Assembly: GCF_014805685.1 (NCBI RefSeq)
Contig: NC_060891.1
Location: 29,115,379-29,179,378, forward strand
Source of the DNA: Silurus meridionalis
Lineage: Eukaryota > Chordata > Actinopteri > Siluriformes > Siluridae
Reading direction: 5' to 3'
Length of the DNA: 64,000 nucleotides
Positions 54,031 to 64,000 of the stretch are shown here, one piece after another. The notes beneath the pieces were generated by a model. The model was not told where the DNA came from. It saw only the letters and a list, made by a program, of their open reading frames with translations, and did no database searches. A program made the translations under genes and the position numbers. Position 1 is the stretch's first letter. Each line of letters starts with the position of its first letter.

Positions 54031-54078
<48 letters not shown>
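53868..54078 (+). repeat. (TTA)n and (GA)n microsatellites
   Basis: (TTA)13 at 53868-53905 and (GA)20 at about 54035-54078. The DNA between is AT-rich and unassigned. Confidence 0.92.
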
Positions 54079-54080
<2 letters not shown>

Positions 54081-55128
54081 TAAAAACAGATGGAGAGAGA
54101 GAGAGGGGTGGGAGGGGTGGGAGGGGGGGTTGAGGTTTAACTGCAACTTTTATTTTCTATTTTGCATGACCTTTTTTCCCTGAAGAAATATTTCATAAAA
54201 AAGCAGGTGAATAAATAAACAAACATAAACCTGTGTATAGACATACAAACAAAGAAACAAACGTACATTTCACCTGTTAAAATAAATGAGTTCTCATAAA
54301 AACGTTTCAAAGCAGTTGATTATCATGAACTTTAGTCTCATGAACTTTTCAGTCTTTTTGCTCCGAGTCTATTGCACATCGTTTCAGGATCTGGAGTTTC
54401 TCTCTGCCAGCGTTTGTTCTTGCGTGATATCCACACTGCAAGTTTAGCTGTTCCTAATAAATAGTTTAGGAGACACAATCTTCTCCTTGATGAGAATTTG
54501 TATTTTAATCCCCCGATAAAAACCTTCTCAGAGAACTTCAAGTTTTTTGAACCAGCACTTAATCAATGTAAAAACACAGTGTAGTCTTTTCGGAATTTTG
54601 ACCCAGATGATCCAAGTGCTCTTTTTCCTCACAGAACCTTCAGTCCCCCTGGGGGTAATTTCAGAGAGGCTCATCTCCATTAGTTCTCTTAGGAACAGGT
54701 GTTTCTAAAGGTTGAGGTTTGCCTCAAAATAGTGTTTGCAGTATTTTCCCACACCACGTCTTTGCTGTATAGAAGCTTCTGTGTAGCTTGTACTGTGAGG
54801 GCACTGATTCTGGTCCTCACGTCCACCAGTCCCTGCCCACCCTTCTTTAATGGTAGGTACGGGGCTGCTGCATGTGTTCAAAATGAAGATTACAAATGTC
54901 CTTGGTATGCTATTGGTCAGATCTTCTGGTGGTTCCATCACAGTGGTCTTATGTTGAGGCAACCAGATTGTTTACTACCAGAACTCTTCCTCTGTAGGAC
55001 AAACGTGGTAATAGCGATTTCCATTTGGACAATCGTGCCGACACCTTTTCCAGCAGCCCCTCCCAGTTCTTCTTATGAAATTGTTCATTCTTTAAAAACA
55101 CTCCCAAAATCTTTAGTCCATCTTTTCT

Positions 55129-55842
55129 CTATTTTAGCTCATCTGCGAGCTGTGGAACTGCTCCGTGTTCCCAGTTGCCAACAATAAACCCCTCGCTTTT
55201 TGCCCAGTTGACTTTTGCAGAAGAAGCCTTTTCATATAGTTTGATGGATTTAGTTAAAAATGTGACATCATCTTTCCCTGTGCTAAAAACTGTGAGATCA
55301 TCTGCATACGCTGGTAGCACAACTTTAAAATGGCCATTTGCTGTTGGTATTGTGATTCCTTTGTTTTTTCCATAATCTGCATAGCCAAGGTCCAATGACT
55401 CGACTGTATAGGTGTCCAGAAAGTGGGCAGACTTGCCTTATGCCTCTTGTCACAGGTGTTGGGGTGCTTAAGCCTCCTCCCACTTTCACCTACCATCACA
55501 TACACATTGGAGTACAGCAGCTGTATGTAGGAGATAAAACCCTCTCTAAAGCCAAAGTGTTTCACAACGTTAAAGTGATATCCATGGTGTACACATTCGA
55601 ATGATTTCTCCTGGTCTAAAGACAGGACTTCCCTTAATGTAACTTAATTTAAAGAGGTTATCTATTTTGGACCTCTGAGGGACACAGTAGGTTTGGTCAC
55701 TTCTGACAAGCTGGTATAAAACATGTTTAAGTCTGTTAGTGAGGAACTTGGAGACGATTTTATAATCAAGGATATAGGTCTCCAATTCTTTAAAAGTCCC
55801 AAGTCTCCTTTTTCTTTGGGGAGAAGTGATATGACGGCTCAC
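55129..55842 (-). pseudogene. Tx1-type reverse transcriptase, frameshifted
   Basis: Frames 55570-55842, 55254-55565 and 55129-55395 in order. SKFLTNRLKHVLYQLVRSDQ is the start of the palm. The KHFGFREGFISYIQLLYSNV segment follows, then VVLPAYADDLTVFSTGKDD with an intact YADD and KVNWAKSEGFIVGNW. Confidence 0.8.
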
Positions 55843-56064
55843 CAGCAGTTTACAGGAAGTCTTTTATTTTCTATACACTCTGTTGAAACATCAAATAGGT
55901 CTTTTCCTATCAGATCCCAGAAGTGTTGTTAGAACTCTGCTGTTGATCCGTCTGTTCCAGGAGATCGTCCAGTCGATAACTGCTTCATTACCTTTGTGAG
56001 TTCCTTAAAGGTGATCTTGCTGTCCAAGTCCTCTTTTTGTGTCTCCTCGAGCTGTGGCAATTCA

Positions 56065-56196
56065 ATTCAATTCATTTTTATTTGTATTGTGCTTTTAACA
56101 ATGCATATTGTCTTAAAGCATCTATATACAGATAATGTGGTGATAAAAATGAATAAGATGTTCTTTATAAGTATAAATTTGTCCCTGATGAGTTCA
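56065..56196 (-). mobile_element. L2-type LINE 3' end in the Tx1 copy
   Basis: Starts TTCAATTCAATTCATTTTTA and continues with the same words as 30274-30400 (ACAGATAATGTGGTGAT, then TTTGTCCCTGATGAG). Confidence 0.82.
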
Positions 56197-56659
56197 GTGA
56201 GCAGATCTTCCATGGATTTAGTATCGCAGCTATCGGCACTCTATACTTGTTTGTTGAAGTTGCTTGCTATCTTTCTCATTTCACCGTGGTCTGATGTGAG
56301 AGATCCGTCAGCACGACTGAGATGGTACATCGCCTTCTGCTGGACACTTTTTTTTTCTAGGCTGAAGAATTTGCTGGGAGCATCCATGTCTTTGATGGCA
56401 CAGTACCTTGCTCTTATCAGCGCTCATTAAGCTCATTAAGTTTTTTCCTCAGTCCATCCCCTTTTGCAGCTCTATTACTGTTCAGCAATTGTTTTTCTGA
56501 AAGTTTGATGTCTCCTTGTAAAGTCTCCACTGTTTCCTTGATCATAGCTGATGAGTATGATGTACAGTCCTGGCACAGCATTGTGATAGTGATCTAATCT
56601 TGTTCCACTGGCTCTGTTCTGATTTATTTTCATCCATGTGTGTTGCTGCACTCCTTCAT

Positions 56660-56983
56660 TGTCAGGATCTTCCGGGCTCACGGCACCCACTACCGGGTGC
56701 GCGGTGCACGCTTCCGGTTCCCCCTCAGTATTTAAGCACACCAAAGACATTTACTCCCTGCCAGATTATCTCACCGGCTTTCCATGTCCCTGGCAATATT
56801 CCCGCCACCTTGCCTGTTCTGGTTTCTGGTTCCTACTTCTGTTGCTGTTCTTGATCCACGTTCTGCCCGCCTGTTTATGGTTTTGGACTTTGGTTTGTGT
56901 TTTTTTGTTTCCCTGCATTGCAATAATCTGGTCTTGCATATCGACACTCATGTCTTGCTCTCCAAATGCCCATCATCTGTGAC
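56660..56983 (+). mobile_element. LTR inserted in the Tx1 copy
   Basis: Starts TGTCAGGATCTTCCGGGC, as does the antisense LTR ending at 28743. It has TATTTAAGCACACC as a TATA-like box near 56731 and ends near CATCATCTGTGAC. The right border and target duplication are uncertain. Confidence 0.65.
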
Positions 56984-57959
56984 TCTTTCAAAATTTTCCC
57001 TAATAAGGCACTTGACTGACTGTGAGGTTCTTCCCCATTTCTGTCAAAAATAAAATCAATTGTACAGTTTCAGTTGCCCTGAGTGCACAGCACACGCTAT
57101 AATCATACTTTACAATTACTTTATTTATTTCTGAAAGGAATTTCAGTCTTTCTGGTCCTCTGTTATATATTCTCTCCCATTGTGTTCTACTTGTGTTAAA
57201 AGAAACCTTCTCTTTTACTATTTCCTCTACACTTCATATTCACTGCTGTACTTTGTGAGAATAAAATGGCTACTCCAGCACTGTTTCATGTCCCATGACT
57301 CATAGAGTTCATCTTTCCACCACATTTCCCATTCCACTTCATTGTCAGTGTCTGTTACTTGTACAAAAGTAACATTGAGTTTCTTGATGCTTAAAAATTC
57401 TGAAATTGCTGTCATTTTATTGCTGTTTCTGCCTTTAATGTTTAATGTACCCATCCTGAAGCTCTTGTAAGAAAAACTAATGGGGACAACGATGATCGTA
57501 ATAAAGATGTTTATAACAACGTAGCAGTGACAAAATGCATGAAGTATTTTGGGTTCATCGGAGTCAGAAAGAACTCAAAGCAAACTCTGCCCAGATATTT
57601 TAAATTGTTCTTCCCTTTGCAATGTAGACAGGATTTAGCTTTTAAGTGTAAATTAAATGTAGGAAATGAGTAAAGGAACACATGCCATCCCCGATGGCTT
57701 GCTGTCTCTCCCAGACTGATTCAATTAAGACTATGATTAGGATTGATACAACTGAAATTCTGTGTCAAACTTTATAACTTCCTTTTTTGAATTGTAAGCC
57801 ATTTTGCAGACTTTAATTTGATATAGCGTGGGGTGGAATCTGGATTGAGGCAATATTGTAGGTAAGGTCAATATTATTGACCTTACCTACACTATTATTG
57901 ACCTTACCTACACTGCGCTCAACCTCTCCATCTGGAGCACTATTTGAAGCTGATGTCAT

Positions 57960-58690
57960 TTCTGCATTGTTTGTGTTTTTGCCAACCTCTGTGTTTTCAG
58001 CTCTCTAAGTTTCTTTTTTCCTGCCTCACTGTCTACAGTCTTAACAACCTCTTCCTCAATACCCTGTTCACCTGCATCCTTTAAACTGTGCTTTATAACA
58101 TCTCCAGTAACATGTAAATCTGCCTCGACGATTTCTCAGCACTGGGTCTAGACTCCTCCTCAGCACTGGGCCTAACTGCTTGCTCAGCACTGGGTCCAGG
58201 TTCCTCCTTAGTGTTTGCTCCAGGTATCTCCTGAGAAGCCTGAGCCTTGTGTGGAAATACTTACCTCATGTTCAACATCCCCACACTCAAAACACTTCCA
58301 GTTACCGGTATCAGCATAAACCATGTATGCCCTGCCATCATGCAAAACTCTGAAGGACACTCTAACTCTTGGTCATTAAGGAACATGAACACGTCTCCTG
58401 AAGGACATGACATGCTTTAGCTCCTTGTTTTTTCAGCCCAGAGGAACAGGTTTAATTGAGCTGGCTAGTTTGCCGTAGTGCAGAAGCCTTCGCTCGGTCT
58501 CATTGTTATGAATGAACGGACAGTGAATGAAAGGACATTAATGAACGGACATTAGAGACAGTAACTCGGGTAGTTGGAGTGATTAATGGTGTAAAAGTAA
58601 CATGTTCTCCAATCACCGTGATCCCCTCACTGACCAGAAAATTCACCTGCCGCTCCTCCTTTACGAAAACCATCACCGCTTTGTTCATTC
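57960..58690 (-). pseudogene. Tx1-type ORF1 remnant
   Basis: Minus-strand frame 58506-58688 (NKAVMVFVKEERQVNFLVSE, then GITVIGEHVTFTPL) is the conserved N-terminal part of Tx1 ORF1. Further on the minus strand WKCFECGDVEHEV, near 58290, is a degraded CCHC zinc knuckle. An acidic tail with repeated AEQ-type codons follows. Confidence 0.68.
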
Positions 58691-58735
58691 GGAAAGCCGA
58701 TTTCTCTTCCTGCCGCCAGCAGCACTTCCTCCAAA

Positions 58736-61240
58736 AAGCAAGAAAAATAAAAGCATGAAAAACTGTTTCTCTCTGTGAACAAAAAGGACAGTCATGTCAA
58801 ATTTCAGGGTTTAAAACAGAAATAAGAGTTCACAGCGATAATACCATGTAAAATCTTCCACTGGAGGTCAGCAGCTCTTTTTGGTAACGGTGGTATGTAC
58901 AGTGTCTCCACTCTGGTTTAATATCAGCATTTAAACCCAGAACACGTCTCCATGTGGTGTCTACCCTCCCACTCAGCTTCTTCTTATTTATAACCTTGAT
59001 AAACTCTCTGTAGAGCAGCTTCCCCGACACTGACCCAAAGTCAAACGCCCCTTCGCCCCGGCACTCCAGGAGGGGGCCCTCACACCCGCTGAGGTCAGAA
59101 GCGATGTTCAGCTGGGGAAAAGGTTCCTCCTCTGCAGTTAACGTAGACCTTCAGTGGTGTAGGAGCTGGTTAGTAATGCCAATGGACCAGAGTCCTATAC
59201 GTGCTACGAGGTCCTCAAGATGTGACAGGTCTGTCTCTGCGATGTTCACCAGCTCCCGGAGTGTGATGATCTTTGAGGAGATCAGAGCTCTGGACAGTGT
59301 GGGGGTGGTCGCACCTGAGATTTCCAGGGACTCCTCTAGCAGCCATTGTAATGTTCCACAGCCCATAGTTAAAAAAAAAAGTCCATATTTTAAAAGGTCT
59401 GCAGTAAAAGACTGGTCACTAAAAACAAGGTTCTGTCCATCCCCAGTCCTCCCACCATGTGCAAAGTCCACTGGCTGCTGTTTTCCATACCAGGTTCCTG
59501 GGCCCGATTAGGAGTCTCTCAATGAACTGGAGGTGAAAGGCTGCAGTTCTGCTGGTAAGATGAACCAGCCCTTGCCCCCCTTCCTCCTTTTTTAGATGGA
59601 GGACACTCTGCCGAATCCAATCGAGACCAGCCCATAAGTCGTCCATGAGCAGGGCCTTGATGTTTGCTAGCAGGTTTGGCAGTGGATCCACACATGCCAT
59701 CTTATTCAGGAAAGAAGACGCTGCCAGGTTGATGATCACAGAATTTGCCACCCGTAGGACATCTTTGGAACCAGCCGCTTCCACCTGCTCAGTCTGCTCT
59801 TGATGTGCTCTACAGTGCCTTTCCTTTATTTAAAAACTCATTACTCCCCAAAGTACATAAAACTTTTTTTCCACATCAGACCTCCTGGGAGTCTCGGCTC
59901 CCCAACTACCTATTCCCCAACTAAATCATCTTCACTCTTTGCCCAGTTTACTTTTGCTGATTATAAAAAAACCAGTGTCTTATAAAATATCAGTTAAAAC
60001 ATTTACGTCAGCTTGGGATCCCACCATTACAGCCACGTCATCTGCAGACAGGTAAAATGACGCATTGGTGTGAGGAAAATTCAAACCAGAAAGTCGATTT
60101 ATCAGTTTCAGTAGCTAGTGTACAACATTCCTGACAGTGACCAGCGTTGTCTTACCCCTCTGTACACTCTAAAAGGGGTACATAATCCACCATTAGCCTT
60201 CAGTACACTCTCAATTTCACTGTACAGCACCCCGCTCATGGCTATGAAGCCAGAGTTGAACCCAAAGCTTTCCAGCACCTTCCAGAAGTATTCATGCTCA
60301 ACCCAGTCAAAAGCCTTTTCTTGTCTAGGAGAATCAGACCAGTCTTTAAGCCCAATAGCATGGAGACGTCTAAATTGTCACGAATTAAGTATACGTTATT
60401 AAATATCGACCTGCCAGACACAAAGTATGTCTGGTCATAGTGTCTGGTCATAGTGATGATCTGCTCCATCACTTTCGTCAGTATCGAGGCTAATGCTTTT
60501 GACAGCAGCTTGCAGTCAGTGAACAATAGTGACACTGGGCATCAGTTCTTCAGGTGGGTCAGGTCTCACTTTTTTGGCAGCAGGGTCAGGACGGCTCTCC
60601 TGCAGCTCGATGAGAGATGACCACCCTTCACACGGTCCTGTAGGACCTCCATTATGTACTTCCCTATTACCGCCCAGAAAGCCTTGAAAGATTGTACAGG
60701 GAGACCATCTATACCTGGTGACCACCAGTTCTCCATGCCTTGGAGAGCTTCATGAAGCTTAGTGCGTATCATTTCCCTGTCCAACTCTCTGGCCACTGAC
60801 TCTGTGAGCTTAGACAGGTCCTCGAGGAAGCTCTTCTCCACTACCTGTGCCCCTGACCTCTCACTGCTATACAGCTTCAAATAGAAGCTGACTGTCTGAT
60901 GGCGAATTTGAGAAGGCTCTGACACGAGATCCCCTGATTCTATTCGCACAGCATGCATGAATATTTTTTGTCCATTCTTTTGTTCTAAACTCTAGAAGAA
61001 CTTAGAAGGAGCATCCATCTCAGTGACGATTTTAAAGCATGAGCTGGCCAGTGCCCCCCGTTTTGTAGTGTCCAGCAAGTTGTTAATTTTAGCCTTTTAC
61101 TGTTGAGGGCTTCCACATGACCTCGATTTCCTGTTTCCTCCAAACGCTTGAGTTCTACTATTTCTATCGCCAAAACTTTTCTGAGATGTGGCAGTGTCTC
61201 CTGTGACATTGGGAGTGTTTTTTTGACAATTATTTAATTT
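58736..61240 (-). mobile_element. Second Tx1-type LINE, antisense, ORF2 region
   Basis: Follows directly upstream (minus strand) of the first. It covers the ORF2 linker (60985-61209), reverse transcriptase (60958-60242) and C-terminal region (59784-58830). ORF1 and the endonuclease are absent. The satellite at 61259 begins where more of ORF2 would be expected. Confidence 0.78.
59151..60958 (-). pseudogene. Tx1-type ORF2, frameshifted
   Basis: Frame 60566-60958 has FYLKLYSSERSGAQVVEKSF and WWSPGIDGLPVQSFKAFW with AVLTLLPKK, the first RT motifs. Frame 60242-60535 has DCKLLSKALASILTKVMEQI and DQTYFVSGRSIFNNVYLIRD. Frames 59419-59784 and 59151-59471 hold the thumb and C-terminal region. The YADD segment (about 60040) is broken. 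Confidence 0.78.
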
Positions 61241-61258
61241 GTGCTTTAGTTATATCCA

Positions 61259-64000
61259 ACCACTGCTGTAAGGAGAAAAATGCTGCTTTCTTTTCGGCCC
61301 ATTCACCACCCATACACCGTGTCCCAGCCGATAACATGCACTCCTCTACACTCACACACCACCCACACACCGTGTCCCAACCGCTAACACGCACTCCTCT
61401 ACACTTACACACCACCCACACACCGCGTCCTAACCGCTAACACGCACTCCTCTACACTCGCACACCACCCACACACCGCGTCCCAACCGCTAACACGCAC
61501 TCCTCTACACCCGCACACGTGTCCCAACCGCTAACACGCACTCCTCTACACCCACACCACCCACACACAGCGTCCCAACCGCTAACCCGCACTCCTCTAT
61601 ACTCTCACACCACCCACACACAGCGTCCCAACCGCTAACACGCACTCCTCTACACTCACACCACCCACACCGTGTCCCAACCGCTAACACGCACTCCTCT
61701 ACACTGCACACCACCCACACACCGTGCCCCAACCGCTAACACGCACTCCTCTACACTCGCACACCACCCACACACCGTGTCCCAACCGCTAACACGCACT
61801 CCTCTACACTCGCACACCACCCACACACCGTGTCCCAACCGCTAACACGCACTCCTCTACACTCACACACCACCCACACACCGTGTCCCAACCGCTAACA
61901 CGCACTCCTCTACACTTACACACCACCCACACACCGCGTCCTAACCGCTAACACGCACTCCTCTACACTCGCACACCACCCACACAGCGTCCCAACCGCT
62001 AACACGCACTCCTCTACACCCGCACCGTGTCCCAACCGCTAACACGCACTCCTCTACACCCACACCACCCACACACAGCGTCCCAACCGCTAACCCGCAC
62101 TCCTCTATACTCTCACACCACCCACACACAGCGTCCCAACCGCTAACACGCACTCCTCTACACTCACACCACCCACACCGTGCCCCAACCGCTAACACGC
62201 ACTCCTCTACACTGCACACCACCCACACACCGTGCCCCAACCGCTAACACGCACTCCTCTACACTCGCACACCACCCACACACCGTGTCCCAACCGCTAA
62301 CACGCACTCCTCTACACTCGCACACCACCCACACACCGTGTCCCAACCGCTAACACGCACTCTACACTCGCACACCACTGCACACCACCCACACACCGCG
62401 TCCCAACCGCTAACACGCACTCCTCTACACTCGCACACCACCCACACACGCGTCCCAACCGCTAACACGCACTCCTCTACACCCGCACACCGTGTCCCAA
62501 CCGCCAACACGCACTCCTCTACACCCACACACGCGTCCCAACCGCTAACCCGCACTCCTCTATACTGACACCACCCACACAGCGTCCCAACCGCTAACAC
62601 GCACTCCTCTACACTCGACACCACCCACACACGTCCCAACCGCTAACACGCACTCCTCTACACTCGCACACCACCCACACACCACGTCCCAACCGCTAAC
62701 ACGCACTCCTCTACACCCGCACACGTGTCCCAACCGCTAACACGCACTCCTCTACACCCACACACGTGTCCCAACCGCAACACGCACTCCTCTACACTCG
62801 CACCACCCACACACGTGTCCCAACCGCTAACACGCACTCCTCTACACTCGCACACCACCCACACACGTGTCCCAACCGCTAACACGCACTCCTCTACACT
62901 CGCACACCACCCACACACGTGCCCCAACCGCTAACACGCACTCCTCTACACCCGCACACCGTGTCCCAACCGCCAACACGCACTCCTCTACACCCACACA
63001 CCACCCACACACGCGTCCCAACCGCTAACCCGCACTCCTCTATACTCTCACACCACCCACACACGCGTCCCAACCGCTAACACGCACTCCTCTACACTCT
63101 CACACCACCCACACACCGTGCCCCAACCGCTAACACGCACTCCTCTACACTCACACACCACCCACACACCGTGCCCCAACCGCTAACACCCACTCCTCTA
63201 CACTCGCACACCACCCACACACCGTGTCCCAACCGCTAACACGCACTCCTCTACACTCGCACCACCCACACACCGTGTCCCAACCGCTAACACGCACTCC
63301 TCTACACTCGCACACCACCCACACACGCGCCCCAACCGCTAACACGCACTCCTCTACACTCGCACACCACCCACACACCGGCCCCAACCGCTAACCCGCA
63401 CTCCTCTACACTCGCACACCACTCGCACACCACCCACACACGCGTCCCAACCGCTAACACGCACTCCTCTACACTCGCACACCACCCACACACGCGTCCC
63501 AACCGCTAACACGCACTCCTCTACACCCGCACACCGTGTCCCAACCGCTAACACGCACTCTACACTCGCACACCACCCACACGCGTCCCAACCGCTAACC
63601 CGCACTCCTCTATACTGCACACCACCCACACACGCGTCCCAACCGCTAACACGCACTCCTCTACACTCGCACACCACCCACACACCGCGTCCCAACCGCT
63701 AACACGCACTCCTCTACACTCGCACACCACCCACACACCACGTCCCAACCGCTAACACGCACTCCTCTACACCCGCACACCGTGTCCCAACCGCTAACAC
63801 GCACTCCTCTACACCCACACACGTGTCCCAACCGCTAACACGCACTCCTCTACACCCACACACCACCCACACAGCGTCCCAACCGCTAACCCGCACTCCT
63901 CTATACTACACCACCCACACACCGTCCCAACCGCTAACACGCACTCCTCTACACTCTCACACCACCCACACACTGTGCCCCAACCGCTAACACGCACTCC
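61259..64000 (+). repeat. Satellite of about 54-bp units with 508-bp higher-order repeat
   Basis: At least 2.7 kb of a unit typified by CCAACCGCTAACACGCACTC, CTCTACACTCGCACACCACC and CACACACCGTGTC. Shorter variants of about 33-50 bp are mixed in. The block 61656-61838 recurs at 62164-62346 in the same order, giving a period of 508 bp. The array runs off the right edge of the window. Minus-strand frames (VEECVLAVGTR repeats) are artefacts. Confidence 0.95.

Larger units (their letters stand above)
54150..58735 (-). mobile_element. Tx1-type (L1 superfamily) LINE, antisense, both ORFs traceable
   Basis: On the minus strand: ORF1 at about 58690 to 57960, the ORF2 endonuclease start at 57454 (MGTLNIKGRNSNKM), reverse transcriptase at 55845-55129 with LPAYADDLTVFSTG, and a C-terminal region reaching about 54180. 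Inside it lie an L2 tail (56065-56196) and an LTR (56660-56983). Many stops and frameshifts. The two-ORF layout with a zinc-knuckle ORF1 fits the Tx1 clade. Confidence 0.78.

Noticed and set aside
61259..64000. CRISPR-like array of regularly spaced repeats
   Set aside because: The units are contiguous variants with no unique spacers, and the context is vertebrate nuclear DNA.

Overview
The window looks like nuclear DNA from a teleost fish. It carries the first five exons of a vertebrate gene with canonical GT-AG introns. The rest is mostly fish-type transposable elements: Tc1 and Tigger/pogo DNA transposons, L2/CR1-type, RTE-type and Tx1-type LINEs, a tRNA-Glu-derived SINE, gypsy-type LTRs and an endogenous retrovirus, with long CA/TG microsatellites. 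No bacterial, phage or CRISPR-like gene organisation is present. A catfish or other otophysan would fit the Tc1-rich content, but I cannot fix the species.

The one gene identified firmly is mrps5 (mitochondrial small-subunit ribosomal protein uS5m) on the + strand. Exons lie at 32413-32461, 35560-35667, 36271-36396, 49077-49310 and 49632-49666, in one continuous phase. They encode the first 184 residues. The S5 RNA-binding and C-terminal exons are not in the window, so the gene either continues beyond 64000 or is incomplete here. Two further short stretches (70-271 and 8696-8904) look like terminal exons of unknown genes, with low confidence.

Layout. 1-1.5 kb: AT-rich DNA. 1.5-5.4 kb: an antisense L2-type LINE split by a non-autonomous LTR element (TSD CAGAC). 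5.4-6.7 kb: RTE-type LINE. 7.2-7.7 and 8.9-9.2 kb: two solo LTRs with perfect 5-bp TSDs. 9.3-12.0 kb: a Tigger-like element holding a second, palindromic, internally duplicated insertion. 12.0-13.7 kb: LINE endonuclease remnant running into a 30-bp minisatellite. 13.7-21.5 kb: one antisense L2 copy interrupted by a near full-length LINE and by a Tigger-like element that itself contains a solo LTR. 21.5-25 kb: a second L2 fragment interrupted by two Tc1 transposons. 25-32 kb: unassigned DNA, LTR and Tc1 fragments, L2 ends and an antisense RTE copy. 32.07-32.33 kb: a SINE just upstream of mrps5.

The mrps5 introns carry most of the remaining repeats. Intron 1 has a 2.4-kb TG-rich minisatellite. 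Intron 3 (12.7 kb) has a Tc1 split by a LINE, a decayed LINE, and an endogenous retrovirus with near-identical LTRs and a tRNA-Trp primer site. After exon 5 come an antisense LINE, minisatellites, two consecutive antisense Tx1-type LINEs, and a 2.7-kb satellite with a 508-bp higher-order repeat that runs off the right edge. Nested insertions can be ordered from their target-site duplications. I found no novel multi-gene system. The best leads are the splice sites embedded in TG repeats, the recent defective retrovirus, the SINE in the mrps5 5' flank, and the duplicated palindromic element.
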